Assembly (NCBI GenBank): GCA_002021875.1
Contig: CP018627.1
Span: 2,604,001-2,668,000 of the forward strand
Length of the DNA: 64,000 nucleotides
DNA from: Streptomyces hygroscopicus
GTDB taxonomy: Bacteria; Actinomycetota; Actinomycetes; Streptomycetales; Streptomycetaceae
Reading direction: 5' to 3'
Positions 26,001-35,583 of the stretch are shown one piece after another. Every line of letters begins with the position of its first letter. The first letter of the stretch is position 1. The notes beneath the pieces were generated by a model, which saw only the letters and a list, made by a program, of their open reading frames with translations, made no database searches and had not been told where the DNA came from. Both the position numbers and the translations under genes were made by a program.

Positions 26001-29000
26001 GCGCCAGTGGGCCGGGTCCAGGGACGGCTGCCACCCGGCGGTCAGCGTGCTGAGCAGGGGTACCGACGGCTGGCTGGGGGTCAATTCGGCCGCCACGGCC
26101 GCGAGCGGGTCGGCCACCGGGCGCATCGCCGGGGAGTGGAAGCCGTGGGAGACGGGGAGTTCGCGGGCCGTCATCCCATCGGCGACCAGCCGCCCGACGG
26201 CTCGGTGGACGGCGTCCGGGGCTCCGGCGATCACCACGTGCCCGGGGGCGTTGACCGCGGCCACGCACAGCGCACCGGCCGACTCGGCCACCACCGCGGC
26301 AACGGCGTCCTCGCCGCCGCGTACGGCGGCCATGGCGCCCGGTGCGGCCAGATCGCGCATCAGGCGCCCCCGCTCGGCGGCGAACCGCACCGCCTCGGCC
26401 AGGGTGAGCGACCCGGCGACGCAGGCGGCGGCGATCTCGCCGACGCTGTGCCCGGCGACCGCGTCCGGGCTCACGCCCCAGGCGCGCAACTGCCGGGCCA
26501 GCGCAACGCCGAACGCGACGAGCAGCGGCTGGGAGACCTCCGTACGGGCCAGATCGGCGGGCGCGGCATCAGGATCCAGGCACCACTGAGCCAGGGTGCG
26601 CCCCCGCACCGGGCCGACGCGTGCGGACGCCTCCTCCATCACACGGCGGAACTCCGGTGCGGTGCGGTACAGGGCGCGGCCAAGCCCCGGCCGCGCGGTG
26701 CCCTGGCCGGGCAGCAGGAACACCAGCCGGGGCCGGGGGCGGGCCACCGTGGTGGTGGAGTGGGCTTCGAGGCGTTCGGCGAGGTCGCCACGGGACACCA
26801 CCGCCAGGCGGTGACGGCCATGGTCGCGGGCGGTGTTGACGGTGGCGCACACGTCGCCCTCGTCGAGCTCCGGGTGAGCCCGCAGATGGGCCGCGAGGCC
26901 ACGGGCCGCGGCTGCCAAGGCGTCGGCGCCGCGGGCCGAGAGGGTCAGCAAATGCGGGGCGACCTCGACCCCTGAGCCGTCCTCAACGTCTGAGCCATCG
27001 CTCGGACCAGGCTGAACACCTGGGCCGTTGGTCGGGCAGTCCTGAACACCCGGGCCGTGGCTCGGGCCACGCTGAACACCCGAGTCGTCACTCACACCAC
27101 GCTCGACACCTCGGCCGTAACTCGCGCCGTTCTCGAAACCCGAGCCGTCGCGTGCGGCGTCCGTCTCGTGCCGGGCGGTGGCCGGTCGGCCACGGCGCGG
27201 CAGACGCGGGCACGGGCGCGGAGGCGGGGGCGCCTGCTCGAGGATGGCGTGCGCGTTGGTGCCGCCGAACCCGAAGGCGTTGATTCCGGCCACCAGCGGG
27301 CCGGGGGCTGTCCATGCCCGATGCTCGGTGACCACCGCGAAACCGGCCGCGCCATCGTCGGGGAGGGAGGCGGGCGGATCGTGGTGCAATGAGGCGGGCA
27401 ACTGCCGGTGGCCGAGGGCCAGGACGACCTTCACCAGGCTCGGCATGGCGGCGGCGTTGAGCAGATGGCCGAGGTTGGTCTTCACCGAGCCCAGGAGTCG
27501 GGGCCGCCCGTCGGCCCGTGGCGCGAACGCCTGGGCCAGGGAGCGCAGTTCGACCGGGTCGCCTAGGGCGGTGCCGGTGCCGTGAGCCTCGATGTAGGAC
27601 ACTCTGTCGGGGTCGACGCCCGCGTCACGGTACGCCTGGACGATGATCTCCCGTTGGGTGAGCGCGTTGGGGGCCAGCAGGCTCAGCGAACGCCCGTCGT
27701 TGTTCACCGCGGTGCCACGCAGCAGAGCGAGAACCGGGTCGTCCGCGCGGTACGCGTCGTCCAGCCGGGCGAGAACGATCGCCGCGCCGCCCTCCCCGGG
27801 GACGAATCCGTCGGCCGCGGCGCTGAAGGCGTGACAGCGCCCGGTCGGCGAGAGCACGCCCGCCTGCTCCAACAGCCGGTGGCCGGTCGGGGCCAGCGCG
27901 AGGTTGACCCCACCGACCACGGCGAGATCACACTCCCCCGACTGCAGGCTGCGGCGCGCCAGGTGCAGCGCGACCAGCGCCGAGGAGCATGCGGTGTCGA
28001 CCGCGAGGGCCGGACCGGTCAGGTCCAGGCTCTGCGCCACGCGGGCGGCGACGAGGTTGGGGAGGTTGCCGACCAACGCGGCGGGAGGCAGCCCGCCGTC
28101 CGGGCCGGAAGCCCGGGAGAGCAGTTCGCGGTAGCCACTCTCCCCGGTCGCGGCGAACACGCCGATGCGGCGGCCCGTCCGCCTGGGCCCCGCGTAACCG
28201 GCGCGTTCCAGGGCTTCATGGGCCAGTTCCAGGAAGATCCGGGCCTGGGGGTCGGTCGCGGCCGCCTCTTCGTCGTCCATGCCGAAGTACGTGGCGTCGA
28301 AGCGGGACGGGTCGTCCAGGAAGGCGCCCCACCGGGCGGTGTCCTCCGGCCGGGTCGTCCATCGCGCGGGCGGTACGGGCCCGACGGCGTCGTGACCGGC
28401 CACGAGCCGGTCCCAGAAGGCGTCCGGGGTGTCCGCGCCGGGAAAGCGGCAGGCCACGGCAACGACCGCGATGGCTCCCGGGTCGCTGTCGTTCACGGTC
28501 CCGCTCGGGCTCGGGCTCGGGGCGGGGGCGGGGGTGGCGCGGGGCCGAGCGGCCTCCGGCGGACCTCCGTGCCGCGTCGCCACCACGTGTTCGGTGAGCG
28601 CGGCGACCGTGTCACGGTCGCGCAGCACGGCCGGTGGCACGGTGACACCGAAGGTGTCCTCCACCTCGGCGAGCACTTCCATCGCCTTCAGCGACGAACC
28701 ACCAATGGCCAGGAACCCGTCGTGCGGGCCGATGGTGTGCTCGGGCCGGTCCAACACCCGCGCCCAAATGCCGGTGACAACCCGCGCCACCTCCCCCCGC
28801 GAGCACGGCCCCCCGGACACGTCCCGCGCATGAGGAATGGCAGGGCCCGGAACACCCGCACCCGGGGCACGTTCTGCCGGGGCACCTTCTGCCGGGACGG
28901 GGGCCGGAATGGCAGAGCCCGAGGCACCCACCGGCAGGACGTCCACGTCCGGGGTGCCCGACCCTGGGGCGCCCACTGGCAGGGAGTCCGCATCCGGGGC

Positions 29001-31151
29001 ACCTGGCCCCGAAGCCCCCGCTGCCGGAACGCCCTCCGCCGGAACCGCAGGTACCGCCTCGCCAGAGACCGAGACATCCGTCGTCGGACTGGCAGAAGCC
29101 GAGCCGCCCTGTGCCGGGATGGAGGCGCCCGGGGCCCCAGAGGCCGGAACCGCAGACGGCGGAGCCGCCGAGGTCGGGGCTGCAGTGCCCAGGGGCGGCG
29201 CCCAGGCCGGAACTGCAGAAGCCGGAACCGCAGAAGCCGGAACCGCAGGCGCCGGGGCCGGGGCCGCAGAAGCCGAGGCCGCCGAGGCCGGGGGCACCGA
29301 GACCGGAACCCCAGAAGCCGAGGCCGCCGAAGGCGGACCCGCAAACGCCGAAGCCGCCGAGGCCGGGGGCACCGAGACCGGAACCCCAGAAGCCGAGGCC
29401 GCCGAAAGCGGACCCGCAAACGCCGAAGCCGCCGAGGCAGGGGGCACCGAGACCGAGGCCACAGAAGCCGGCGTCGCAGACGCCCCACCCCCACGCCCCC
29501 ACCGCTCCTCGACCGCCGCATAGGCCCCCGCCTCGAACCGCTCCCGCATCGCACGGCGCCTCAGCTTGCCGCTCGTTGTCCGGGGGAACGCGCCCGGTGG
29601 CAGGGGCAGGGCCCGTACGTCGTCGTGGGCCAGGGCCTGGCGTACTCGCGCCGCCACCTCGGCCAGCGCGGGCGCCGCCTCGCGCGGTGGCCTGGGCCAG
29701 CGTACGAAGACCACCACCCGTTCCGCGCCGTCGGCCGGGTCGGTGGAGCCCACCACCGCGGCCAGGGGCGGCGTCGGCAGGCCGGGGGTGGCCGTTGCCA
29801 CCTGCTCCAGGTCCGGGGCGTGGAAGGTGCGGCCGCCCACGAACACCACGTCCTTGTGGCGGCCGGTCACACACAACCGGCCGTCGGCCAGGAATCCCAG
29901 GTCACCGGTGCGCAGCCAGCCGGCGGCGAACGTGGCGACGGTCGCCTCGGGGGCCTTTCGGTAGCCGCGCGCCACCTGCGGGCCGCGTACCTGGATGTGG
30001 CCCACCCGCCGGTCGTCCAGCGGGCGGCCCGCGTCGTCCACGATGCGTACCTCGCACCCGGGCACCGGCAGACCCACGTCCATCAACTCCACGGCGTCCG
30101 GGCCCAGGACGGTGTCCACCGCGCGGCCGCGGCTGAGGGCCGCCCGGTCCAGAACACGTGGCACCGCCATCTCGCCCAGGGGCGGGAAGGTGACCGCCAA
30201 GGTGGCCTCGGCCAGGCCGTAGACCGGCAGCGGGGCCCGCTCGTCGAGCCCGGACGCGCACGCCTTTGCCGCGAATCGCCGCCACACCGCCGGGGCGATC
30301 GGCTCGGCGCCGACCAGGACCAACCGCACGGCGGTCAGATCGAGCCGGGCGAACACCTCGTCGGGAATCCGCCGTACGGCCAGGGCCAGGGCAAAGTTGG
30401 CGGCGGACAGGAGTGTCGCCCGGTGCCGGGCCGCCATCTCCAGCCACAGCGCCGGCCGTTTGGCGAACGACAACGGCTCCAGCCGCACCTGTTTGGCGCG
30501 CGCGGCGAGCGGGGCCAGGTGGGTGCCGATGAGGCCCATGTCGTGGAAGTACGGCATCCAGCTCGCCACCACATCGTCGGGTGTGAGGGCGGCGGCGAGG
30601 CGGATCTGCTCCAGGTTGGCGAGGACGCAGGCGTGCGTCAGCTCGACGCCCTTCGGGTCTCCGGTGCTGCCCGAGGAGAACTGCAGAAAGGCCACGTCGC
30701 CGGGCGCGGCATCCGGCAGCCGGGCGGGCGGGCGGCCCTGCCGCAGCTCGCCCAGCCGCAACGGCTCGACCTCGTCCGGCAGTTCGGCCAGCAGTGTCTC
30801 GGTGGCCTCGTCCACGGCCACCGGCGGGCGGCCGAGCGATTCCCATACCGGCACCACCCGCTGCACATCGGACGCGAGCGGCACCGGGATGAGGCCGGCC
30901 AGCAGGGCGCCCCAGAACATCGCTTGGAAGTCCTCACCGCGGTCGGCGAGCAGCGGGACACATGTGCCGGGCGCCACCCCGGCCGCGAGGTAGCCACCGG
31001 CGACGCACAGCGCCTCGTCCCGCAGCCGCGCGAAGGTGACGGTCCGCTCACCACCGTCTCCCCGGACATGCACCAGCACCTGGTCCGGGGCCGCGTCGGC
31101 GGCGTCCAACAAGACCTGCGGAAGCGTGGTCTCGCCATTCGGTCCCGTCAT
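17004..31151 (-). CDS. hybrid PKS-NRPS with AMP-ligase loading and a terminal acyl-ACP-reductase-like domain
   Basis: Single protein of about 4715 residues; positions are rough. AMP-ligase 1-545 (FSSGSTG near 155, [12 protein letters not shown]-like); low-complexity linker 550-775; ACP (GGSSLKAME, ~817); KS 895-1310 (DTACSS, HGTGT, KTNLGH); AT 1470-1820 (GHSVGE; SHGFHS suggests malonyl); repeat linker 1830-1953; KR (TGGTGGIG ~2160, DYAAANAF ~2306); ACP (GLDSLS ~2500); C (HHAAADGFS ~2700); A ([10 protein letters not shown] ~3175); PCP (GGDSIL ~3580); Pro-rich linker 3635-3815; second C (HHLIGDG ~3950); terminal domain 4335-4715 like cyanobacterial AAR, with GLGSIG and Cys4651. There is no TE. 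I read the A-domain code as DARSIVLINK, not one I recognise. Expected logic: fatty acid activation, one malonyl extension with ketoreduction, amino-acid condensation, then probable reductive release. ATG 31151 fits; TTG 31163 is possible. Confidence 0.9.
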   Translation of the reverse strand: MTGPNGETTLPQVLLDAADAAPDQVLVHVRGDGGERTVTFARLRDEALCVAGGYLAAGVAPGTCVPLLADRGEDFQAMFWGALLAGLIPVPLASDVQRVVPVWESLGRPPVAVDEATETLLAELPDEVEPLRLGELRQGRPPARLPDAAPGDVAFLQFSSGSTGDPKGVELTHACVLANLEQIRLAAALTPDDVVASWMPYFHDMGLIGTHLAPLAARAKQVRLEPLSFAKRPALWLEMAARHRATLLSAANFALALAVRRIPDEVFARLDLTAVRLVLVGAEPIAPAVWRRFAAKACASGLDERAPLPVYGLAEATLAVTFPPLGEMAVPRVLDRAALSRGRAVDTVLGPDAVELMDVGLPVPGCEVRIVDDAGRPLDDRRVGHIQVRGPQVARGYRKAPEATVATFAAGWLRTGDLGFLADGRLCVTGRHKDVVFVGGRTFHAPDLEQVATATPGLPTPPLAAVVGSTDPADGAERVVVFVRWPRPPREAAPALAEVAARVRQALAHDDVRALPLPPGAFPRTTSGKLRRRAMRERFEAGAYAAVEERWGRGGGASATPASVASVSVPPASAASAFAGPLSAASASGVPVSVPPASAASAFAGPPSAASASGVPVSVPPASAASASAAPAPAPAVPASAVPASAVPAWAPPLGTAAPTSAAPPSAVPASGAPGASIPAQGGSASASPTTDVSVSGEAVPAVPAEGVPAAGASGPGAPDADSLPVGAPGSGTPDVDVLPVGASGSAIPAPVPAEGAPAERAPGAGVPGPAIPHARDVSGGPCSRGEVARVVTGIWARVLDRPEHTIGPHDGFLAIGGSSLKAMEVLAEVEDTFGVTVPPAVLRDRDTVAALTEHVVATRHGGPPEAARPRATPAPAPSPSPSGTVNDSDPGAIAVVAVACRFPGADTPDAFWDRLVAGHDAVGPVPPARWTTRPEDTARWGAFLDDPSRFDATYFGMDDEEAAATDPQARIFLELAHEALERAGYAGPRRTGRRIGVFAATGESGYRELLSRASGPDGGLPPAALVGNLPNLVAARVAQSLDLTGPALAVDTACSSALVALHLARRSLQSGECDLAVVGGVNLALAPTGHRLLEQAGVLSPTGRCHAFSAAADGFVPGEGGAAIVLARLDDAYRADDPVLALLRGTAVNNDGRSLSLLAPNALTQREIIVQAYRDAGVDPDRVSYIEAHGTGTALGDPVELRSLAQAFAPRADGRPRLLGSVKTNLGHLLNAAAMPSLVKVVLALGHRQLPASLHHDPPASLPDDGAAGFAVVTEHRAWTAPGPLVAGINAFGFGGTNAHAILEQAPPPPRPCPRLPRRGRPATARHETDAARDGSGFENGASYGRGVERGVSDDSGVQRGPSHGPGVQDCPTNGPGVQPGPSDGSDVEDGSGVEVAPHLLTLSARGADALAAAARGLAAHLRAHPELDEGDVCATVNTARDHGRHRLAVVSRGDLAERLEAHSTTTVARPRPRLVFLLPGQGTARPGLGRALYRTAPEFRRVMEEASARVGPVRGRTLAQWCLDPDAAPADLARTEVSQPLLVAFGVALARQLRAWGVSPDAVAGHSVGEIAAACVAGSLTLAEAVRFAAERGRLMRDLAAPGAMAAVRGGEDAVAAVVAESAGALCVAAVNAPGHVVIAGAPDAVHRAVGRLVADGMTARELPVSHGFHSPAMRPVADPLAAVAAELTPSQPSVPLLSTLTAGWQPSLDPAHWREHALSPVRFGAAVERLLDDGYDTFVELGPATTLPGPVRAVAAERDPSPEVFALAAPGTGTGAGADPDAGQALLTALGRLWTRGVDLDHAALGAGRARVAVPTYPFQRRRHWPLHWAEQRPEHGLEDRSEDRPEDRAEYRPEYGPEHGPEYGPEDQSEHRPDDRSKCRPEHCPGHGSEDRCEYQPGHGSEDRSEYQPEYRSEHRPEGRTGHRPEHGAGHRPEPGAGHQPEPAATAPLHRLTWRETPPLADGDSPHTVRLAGPDSELVRALAHRLERRGITVRGGGDGSLAEPPAQLTVWLAGPAAECATVADLDTATHTVLSTLQDLIPSMSQGGSRLVAVTEDVHATGATAERLRPAQALLTGLVLALPEEFPGVTAYGVDLSSYDTLDVRLDALEREVLGRNAPGGGAVAWRADRRLVRTPVAVGAAADPLPSFSRLPPDGTYLITGGTGGIGTELARDLAGRGRPTLVLVGRSARPPAGHLMAELDALGATAEYRVADVSVEADVEALVADLPPLDGVFHAAGVARPGTLRSKTPEEMAEVMAAKVRGSHLLSRALWRHGHRPAVCVAFSSVASVLPGLAGALGDYAAANAFLDAFAASERAAGWPWQSLNFAAFAETGLAAAEPSRTAATARGVAPLTTGAGLAALHAACGIDAGQLVVAELTAVSAAGGPGPGAAPGPGAAVSSAAGPEFSVSVADDPRAVVSAAAGSGTGVGLPAPAPRPIAPARGLLTPATGPLTPTPGSADAAPPRITGVLRRLLAEALHRTPAEVADDEQFLTMGLDSLSAVDLVRRLESELGRPLPPTLFFEYRTIRELAAHLAATAQAGAAQQPAPPSHPTADRAGGFDNGAPLPLTPVQLAFHTGSRLHPEVTAYAYVRQTVNGPLDTGLLGRAFALLAERHPMLRVRIEADDTAPVQSVAPPEPLTMPSWYEFRHADGPLAELEEALCNRPFDLAHEAPVRAVLVRERADLAHLLLVLHHAAADGFSLNVLGEELWSVYTALAHGRSPELPPLQADFADYAAAVEAERSAPEFAEDQRYWHDTLAAHPTTLDLPWDGEPEAPPAAPLTAHQVATDPHLTAALRKCAAAHGVSLFHLLLAAYARCLARWSGQRGIVVNVARARRELRLSGLDRLVGPLADTLPLSAAVDPDEPVPALAQRLRAIWLDAERHARLTSLDIARLLPTAGLRPRTASPAGFSFARFPVTTDPDCPVTVRPAAARTASAATRLGLLCWESDRALHFSWNFPARLFTGPTVERLAREHLAELGHLARLAEHAEHRELAAPAGGDVPAPTTVPGAGRGIVERLLSRFRAAADQIAVETGDATMTYGALDRASAALADRLRARGVVPGDLVGLLTEPGADTVVGVVGILRAGAGWVPLDAAHPTARLADQLNRSTARTVVCHDATRATAETLDAVTTVAVDDPSPTPTPKPLPAAAPAPPANPSPNAIAYVIFTSGSTGRPKAVPITHRAMGNYLDWAVDTFGYRAGDRLVQTASVCFDASVRQLLAPLLVGATIHTLPRNLVRDPEALLDRVVKDRITVWSSVPTLWERLLTAAETRVRRGAPRPDLSALRWIHVGGEALPAAHVRRWYDLFGPGHRIANLYGPTETTINATCHLIETRPGDGVRRLPIGRPVSGTEVVVVAEDGRRCTADEPGELFIGGTGLTPGYLGDPGLTAAAFAERDGKRWYRSGDRVRQRPDGVLEFLGRLDDQVKIRGHRVEPGEIEAVLQTHPRVAQAAVLHRDAKLTAYVKPLPGGPEPDPAQLRTYLRGTLPDYMLPARFRFLAALPLTSTGKVDRRRLDESAADADTGPATDEHPPTRAEAPGTPPVTPTERTLARIWSEALSVGEVSREDDFFALGGDSILVLEVFARLEKVYEGERRDATLPRPTVIYEHNTLTALATAVDETARVDVAARVDETARVDVAAIEDAAVDAATPPALPDRPVRGNPPAPASPPAPENSPDAQAPRGLPDQPASAGLGGPPGPEESTDPGYPSGAVARPVPPAQPVSPAQPVSPAQPVSPGPGNPPVPGVPPVPGVPPVRRNSPAPGNPPGAAVPSAPPDQPVPPGPGNPSGQGTLPAPSTPPTPGIGDASAPAGADLTPYPLTPTQRGFLVAEAIAPGSGSAWLARLRLRGPLRTDLFQRAVDALVVRHPMLRTVFPAGARPPVQQELPPALRLPVDFETLASPGLVEERVADERRRRFEPWAWPLLRLRVLTTGLDEHTLVVHAHHLIGDGYSAALFGRELLTVYDRLGRGEPTGLPPLRSTFRDYVTLLQRPDLDPGRDPGATAWRARQATPYQRPDLRRPGAGSGATAGAEATGVGSSEFRSAGFTLDAELTAGLRTLATTVRATSYAPVLTAYYRALANLTGQRDLVLGLAVTGRDHPLPDISRLFGPLAAAVPLRPAVAEAGAGATPDGSFRSFREDLLQITEEAVATRTYGTAGDTGGGTSGGTGGGTRSRTDGGTSGGTNRGTGGSMSSSATNGEPPDDQPGPPDLPGPPDLPAPPGLPRATQFLFSYLDFSALGPPTGATLTLDWDHHDTELAPPPMGTDVFLTVRPVGDGLRVTLRASAAALDAPTFTTFTRALRDELTRAATPRPRPTPTPTSAPAPAPAPRAFGGTDAALIGYLPAPGHLAALVGIPESALPREHMRDLLFPDGGPRLLEEISTPLGRSAFVALPLFADELAAGSALTGHTARAVGHAASLGARCVSLAGMIPALTGYGFEVVRATDRATTAVTTGHAATAVSVVKTVHAALAASGRDLGDLTVAMVGLGSIGTSSLNLLLTRAPRPPAHLVLCDVAGSAPRLHALATELRGSGLAGSVATAESAPALPAAVYEADLIVTAVSGGTAVLDVDRLRPGTVVVDDSFPHCFDTARALARMRGQRDVLTVGGGLLAVGDTERHIADNLPPAAASGYAERSWLPGTVASCRLESLLHSAVSGLPLVHGLVNASHAHAYWDAVEAAGVSAAPLHLLGHTLATGPPWHGTTSHGTS
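18555..18665. repeat. in-frame Gly/Thr repeat inside the second condensation domain
   Basis: About 36 residues of [16 protein letters not shown] type interrupt the C-terminal half of the last condensation domain of the PKS-NRPS (residues about 4165-4200). It probably extends a surface loop. Confidence 0.7.
19700..20280. repeat. in-frame Pro-rich and RVD repeats between PCP and last C domain
   Basis: This part of the PKS-NRPS encodes four near-copies of a [16 protein letters not shown] unit, then units such as SPAQPV (three tandem copies) and [11 protein letters not shown]. It forms a linker of about 190 residues. The copies are nearly identical at DNA level, showing recent slippage. Confidence 0.75.
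25290..25660. repeat. in-frame charged repeat between AT and KR
   Basis: About 120 residues of short E-[DHY]-[RG]-[SP] units ([20 protein letters not shown] and similar) separate the AT from the KR region. It is strongly charged and rich in His, Arg and Tyr, unlike a normal KS-AT or AT-KR linker. Confidence 0.8.
28840..29490. repeat. in-frame Ala/Pro/Ser/Val repeats between AMP-ligase and first ACP
   Basis: About 215 residues. It includes two near-identical copies of a block of about 28 residues containing [15 protein letters not shown], then [13 protein letters not shown] units and [20 protein letters not shown] units. It links the loading ligase to ACP1 and is probably disordered. Confidence 0.8.
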
Positions 31152-31257
31152 CAAGATCCCCAACTCACTTGCCGTCCCCTAGTGGGAGGCACGGAGGGAG
31201 CGTCGGGTTCCAGGGGGTCGGCAATCCCTCACCTCGGCATTCACCTCCGCGTTCACC

Positions 31258-32757
31258 TCAACGTTCGTCCGGGACCACCGTGGCGAGCCGGTCCACCACG
31301 GCCTGGTAGTGGGTCAGGCCGTGATCGACCCACTGCATGGCGCTCTCGCGAGCCGTTCGACCATAGGTGCCCGGCCGGTCACCCACGCCGCGGCTCACCA
31401 TGATGTCGACGAGTTCAACAAGATAGTCGGCGGAAAGTTCACGCTCGTAGTAGCCCGTGAGGGCGAGCAGAGAGTCCAGCGGATGGTCGTACGGCGCGCC
31501 GGTGTCCAGCAGAAAGCGGACCTGATTGCGCAGTACGCACAGCTCCTCCTCGTACCCGTACGGCAGCCCGCGGACGAGCGCGTCCACGCGCGTGGCCGCG
31601 AGTTCGCGGCTGACGGCTCCCCGCTCCAGCAGCAGGCGCACCTGCCGCTCCGGGTACGGATCCGACCGGACGGCCAGGTCGAGCAGGGTCTGACCGGCGG
31701 TGTTGGCGGCGTTGATGTCGGCGCCCGCGTCCAGCAGGGACCACAGGAGGCTCCAGTGCTCCTCGTCTTCGACCCGGCGGGCGGTGGGGTACGGACGGCC
31801 CGGACCGGCGGCCGTGAACTGGGGTGCGTTGCCGAAGGCCGCCTGGGCGCGCGGATTGGCACCCGCCGCGAGCAGCGCCTCGACGACCTCGGCCGAACGC
31901 GCCGCCACGGCGTGGTGCAGCGGTGTCGCGGCGTACTCGTCGAGCGTGCCGACGTCAGCGCCCTCGCCGAGCGCGGTACGCAGCGCGGCGGGGTCCCCGG
32001 CGGCAGCGGCCAGCAGCAGGGCGCGGCTGACGGGGTCCGGCGTATCGCGGGGCGGGAGTTCCAGGATGGCGAAGGCCACTTCCTGGTTCGGCGGGGCGGC
32101 GCTGGCCAGCATGACGAACCGTGCTCCGGGGAGCCGTGTCGCCACATGGCCCAGGTAGCAGTCCTCCTCGAAGTCCTCTGTCAGGAAATCCATCGGGCCG
32201 AGGACACCGCAGAGCAACTGGACGACGGAGCGCCGCCGCGGGTCCCGTATGCCTCGCAGAAGAGCGAGCCATTCGTTCCCCTCTTCGCCGTCTCCTTCGC
32301 CGTCTCCTTCTCCGCCTTCGTCCTCCGCCGCCGCGCCGAACACCTCCGCGCCGAACTCGGCCGCCTCCGCCGCCCACTCCTCCTCGTCGAGTTCCGTCAG
32401 ATCCTCCTCGTCGGGGAGTTCGTCGCCGAGGAGATCCAGCGCCTCGTAGAGCGAGGTCGCGACACCGATGAGGGAGAACCAGGCACCGTCCTCGTCCTCG
32501 AACTCCTCGTCCTCGGACTCCTCGTCGGTGTCCTCGATGGCATCCGCGTCCTCTACGGCCGGATCCTCGACGGCGTCCGGGGCCGCCGCGCCGGTGCCGG
32601 GGGCTGGGACACCGAAGAGTTCCGCGAGGTCCGCGTCGTCGAACACCGTCTCCTCGGGGTCGTACTGCACGACCACATAGCGCCCACCGGTCAGCTCTTC
32701 CCGCAGCTCACCCGACTCGGCCTCCGCGAGACACCGCAACAGCTCGTCAAGATCCAT
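31258..32757 (-). CDS. ankyrin-repeat protein with acidic N-terminal region
   Basis: Protein of 499 residues with no membrane segment or signal peptide that I can see. Residues about 35-165 are extremely acidic, with runs of E and D. From about 285 to the end there are ankyrin-type helices, clearest in ATPLHHAVAARSAEVVEALL and GADINAANTAGQTLLDLA. ATG 32757 starts MDLDELLRCLAEAESG; the upstream open frame is a repeat-encoded extension. It lies 107 bases downstream-to-upstream between GntP and the PKS-NRPS on the same strand. Protein-protein binding is likely; the partner is unknown. It may be cargo of the same insertion as the PKS-NRPS. Confidence 0.82.
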   Translation of the reverse strand: MDLDELLRCLAEAESGELREELTGGRYVVVQYDPEETVFDDADLAELFGVPAPGTGAAAPDAVEDPAVEDADAIEDTDEESEDEEFEDEDGAWFSLIGVATSLYEALDLLGDELPDEEDLTELDEEEWAAEAAEFGAEVFGAAAEDEGGEGDGEGDGEEGNEWLALLRGIRDPRRRSVVQLLCGVLGPMDFLTEDFEEDCYLGHVATRLPGARFVMLASAAPPNQEVAFAILELPPRDTPDPVSRALLLAAAAGDPAALRTALGEGADVGTLDEYAATPLHHAVAARSAEVVEALLAAGANPRAQAAFGNAPQFTAAGPGRPYPTARRVEDEEHWSLLWSLLDAGADINAANTAGQTLLDLAVRSDPYPERQVRLLLERGAVSRELAATRVDALVRGLPYGYEEELCVLRNQVRFLLDTGAPYDHPLDSLLALTGYYERELSADYLVELVDIMVSRGVGDRPGTYGRTARESAMQWVDHGLTHYQAVVDRLATVVPDER

Positions 32758-32820
32758 GGCCGGAGTCTGGCAGGCGGGTCCGACAGCCTCCGGGCGGCCG
32801 GGCCCGCCGCGGTCGACGCC

Positions 32821-32880
32821 GTCGCGGCCAGCCCGGTCGCGACCAGCCCGGTCGCGACCGGCCCCGTCGCGACCGCCCGG
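32821..32880. repeat. four 15-bp tandem repeats
   Basis: Exactly four 15-bp units near GTCGCGACCAGCCCG lie in the 136-bp spacer between the GntP permease stop and the ankyrin gene start. It resembles the catabolic-cluster minisatellites in style but not in sequence. Confidence 0.85.
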
Positions 32881-32893
32881 CCGCCGCCTCGGC

Positions 32894-34321
32894 TCAGGCG
32901 AACACCGACAGCAGCAGGGCCATCGCCAGGCCGAGCACGCTGACCAGCGTCTGCACAACCGTCTGGGTCTTGGTGGCCTGGCCGAGGTCCATTCCGAACG
33001 ACTCCTTCACCAGCCAGAACCCGGCGTGGTTGACATAGTTGAGGCCGAGGGAACCGGCCCCGATCGCGACCACCAGCAGGGATGCCTCCAGGCCCCCGCC
33101 GTCACCGATCAGCGGGGCCACGATGCCGGTGGCCGAGACGATGCCGACGGTGGCGGAGCCCGTGGTCAGCGACAGCAGCAGGGCGATCAGCCAGCCCAGC
33201 AGGATCACATTGATATGGGCGCCCTCGGCGGCCGAGGCGATGGCATCGCCGATGCCCGAGTCCTGAAGGACCTGCTTGAAGGCCCCTCCCCCACCGATGA
33301 TGAGCAGGATCGCGGCGATGGACTTCAGGCTGTCGGTCAGGGAGGCACGGGTCTCCTCACCGGAGCGGCCGGAACCGGCGAACGTCACCCCGAGGGCGAA
33401 GACGAAACCGGCGAGCATCGCCACCAGCGGCTCTCCGGCGAATACGAGCGCCGCGCCCAGCCCGCTCGACTCGTCCAGCACCGTCTCGGCCAGCGTGCGC
33501 AGCAGCATCAGGACGACGGGGACCAGCACCGCCGCCACGGCCAGGCCGGTGGGCACACCGGTCCGGCGGGGCGCGTCCGTGTCCGCCTGCGCACCGGGTC
33601 CGGAGGCGGCCGCAGCGGGCTGCCGCTCGGCCCCGGCGAACTGGGCCACCAGCTCGGCGTCCGGGGCGACGTCGGGAAGCCGGGGCGCGATCCAGCGGGC
33701 GTAGACGGGGCCCGCGAGGATGACGGTGGGTATGGCACAGACGATGCCGACGCCGAGGGTGAGACCGAGGTCGGCGTGGAGGCCGGTCATCGCGGTCAGC
33801 GGTCCGGGGTGCGGCGGCAGCATGCCGTGCAGGGTGGACAGCGAGGCGATGGCGGGCACGCCGAGGAGTACGTACGGGCTGCCCTTCGTGCCGCCCTGGC
33901 CCTCCATCCTGCGGGCGACGCTGAAGATCAAGGGCAGTAGCACGATCAGGCCCACCTCGAAGAACATGGGCACGCCGATGACGAACGCCGCGGCACCGAC
34001 CAGCCAGGGCAGCCTGCGCGGCTCGGCGCGGGCGACGAGGGCGCGGGCGATGGTGTCAGTCGCGCCCGAGTCGGACAGCAGACGGCCGAGCATGGCGCCC
34101 AGGGCGAGGGTGACGCCCACGTCGCCGAGGGTGCCGCCGGCGCCCTCCTCGATGGATCCGACGAGTTTCGAGGCGGGTTCCCCGGCCGCGATCCCCGTGC
34201 CCACGCTGACCAGGATCAGCGCGACGAACGGGTGGACACGCAGCCGGGAGTTGATGAGGTAGATCAGTGCTGCTATCGCCACCGTGAGGATGAGCAGCAG
34301 CCACCAGGTGTGTGCGGTCAT
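32894..34321 (-). CDS. GntP family permease (gluconate:H+ symporter type)
   Basis: Polytopic membrane protein of 475 residues, the standard GntP length. It starts MTAHTWWLLLILTVAIAALI with an N-terminal helix and has about 12 further hydrophobic segments. GntP features visible are HPFVALILVSVGTGIAAG, the loop PPHPGPLTAMTG and FGMDLGQATKTQTVVQTL near the C-terminus. It imports gluconate or a related sugar acid with protons. GGAAGG lies six bases before ATG 34321. The FGGY kinase at 15355-16893 is the expected metabolic partner. Confidence 0.9.
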   Translation of the reverse strand: MTAHTWWLLLILTVAIAALIYLINSRLRVHPFVALILVSVGTGIAAGEPASKLVGSIEEGAGGTLGDVGVTLALGAMLGRLLSDSGATDTIARALVARAEPRRLPWLVGAAAFVIGVPMFFEVGLIVLLPLIFSVARRMEGQGGTKGSPYVLLGVPAIASLSTLHGMLPPHPGPLTAMTGLHADLGLTLGVGIVCAIPTVILAGPVYARWIAPRLPDVAPDAELVAQFAGAERQPAAAASGPGAQADTDAPRRTGVPTGLAVAAVLVPVVLMLLRTLAETVLDESSGLGAALVFAGEPLVAMLAGFVFALGVTFAGSGRSGEETRASLTDSLKSIAAILLIIGGGGAFKQVLQDSGIGDAIASAAEGAHINVILLGWLIALLLSLTTGSATVGIVSATGIVAPLIGDGGGLEASLLVVAIGAGSLGLNYVNHAGFWLVKESFGMDLGQATKTQTVVQTLVSVLGLAMALLLSVFA

Positions 34322-34495
34322 GCGATGCCTTCCAGGACATGCGTGTCATTACGGGACATGCGGGCGGGTTCGTACGGCCACCAGGGCATGGGTGGGTCAG
34401 GGGGTGGGGCGGATCGAGGGCATACGGGCGTGCGGCGGGGCCAGCGGCAGTGGCCGGTGAGGCTCACTAGTGGCGACCGCCCCGGGGGGTGTCGG

Positions 34496-35485
34496 TCAGT
34501 CCAGTCCCAGGTGTCCGACCAGTTCGGCCACGGCCTTGTCCTGCCGGGCCAGGTAGGTGGCGAAGGCGCCACCGGTGGTGAAGGCGTCGGTCCAGCCGTG
34601 GCGGGTGAGCTCGGCCTTCCACTGCCGGGAGGTGTGCAGCGCGGTCAGCACCTCGATCCAGCGTTCGCGGTCCGCGGAGCTGATGCCGGGCGGGGCGACG
34701 ATCCCCCGCCAGTTGTCGAAGACGAGATCGATCCCGGCGGCCTTCAGCGTCGGCACCCTGGGCAGCGCGGCCACCGGCCGGTCGCTGGTGACCGCGAGCA
34801 CCCTGAGCTGTCCGGCGGCGATCTGGTCGAGGAACTCGCCGATGCCGCTGGTGGCGAAGTCGACCCGGCCGTCCAGCAGGGCGGGGAGCAGATCGCCGCC
34901 ACCGCCGTCGTAGGCGGCGTACCGCACCCTCTTCGGCTGGACGCCGACCGCGCCGGCCAGCGCCATGGGCAGCAGGTGGTCCGGGCCGCCCAGTGACGAG
35001 CCGCCACCGACCGTGACGCCTCCGGGGCTCTTGCGCCACCCGGTGACCAGGTCGGCGAGGGTGCGGTACGGCGAGTCCTTGCGGACCACCACCGCTTCGG
35101 GCTCCTCGATCAGGCGGGCGATCGGGGTGGTCCGTGCCACGGTCACCTTCGCGCCCTGCACATGCGCCGCACCGAGGACACCGAGGCCCATCTGCAGGGC
35201 GAGCCTCCCGTTGCCCCGTTCGTCCACGGTGCGCTGCAGACCGACGGTGCCACCGGCTCCGGGCAGGTTGAACACCTCCATGTCCGAGGCGGTCCCGGTC
35301 TCCTCCAGCACCCGGGCCACGGTCCGTGCCGTGGTGTCGTACCCGCCTCCGGGTGTGTTGGGCACCAGGATCCGCAGACCGTCGTCCGCGGTGTCCCCGG
35401 GGCCCGGCCAGGTGCCACACGCGCCGACGAGCAGGGACAGCACAGCGGCCAGGAGGCCGGACAGGGCGCGGGTGCGGCCTCTCAT
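34496..35485 (-). CDS. TctC/BUG-type tricarboxylate-binding lipoprotein
   Basis: Extracytoplasmic solute-binding protein of 329 residues in the Bug/TctC family. A lipoprotein signal with lipobox LVGAC (Cys about residue 23) anchors it outside the membrane. NTPGGGYDTTARTVARVLEE and LPGAGGTVGLQ are family motifs that contact the carboxylate ligand. The membrane partners TctA and TctB are absent from the neighbourhood. It is divergent from a CitA/DcuS-type two-component system, so it may act as the ligand-presenting co-sensor, as described for Bordetella BctC. That role is inference. Confidence 0.88.
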   Translation of the reverse strand: MRGRTRALSGLLAAVLSLLVGACGTWPGPGDTADDGLRILVPNTPGGGYDTTARTVARVLEETGTASDMEVFNLPGAGGTVGLQRTVDERGNGRLALQMGLGVLGAAHVQGAKVTVARTTPIARLIEEPEAVVVRKDSPYRTLADLVTGWRKSPGGVTVGGGSSLGGPDHLLPMALAGAVGVQPKRVRYAAYDGGGGDLLPALLDGRVDFATSGIGEFLDQIAAGQLRVLAVTSDRPVAALPRVPTLKAAGIDLVFDNWRGIVAPPGISSADRERWIEVLTALHTSRQWKAELTRHGWTDAFTTGGAFATYLARQDKAVAELVGHLGLD

Positions 35486-35583
35486 GACACCTCCCTTTCG
35501 CTTCCCATACGGCGGACGCCATGATTGTGCAGCCTGGTGAGAACTGCGCCCAGGTTGTGTCAGCAGGAGAGATTGAGTTCATT

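Noticed and set aside
27582..31403. Long plus-strand open frame (about 1270 codons) opposite the PKS-NRPS loading region
   Set aside because: It runs antisense to clear AMP-ligase, ACP and KS motifs and consists of R/G/H-rich low-complexity sequence.
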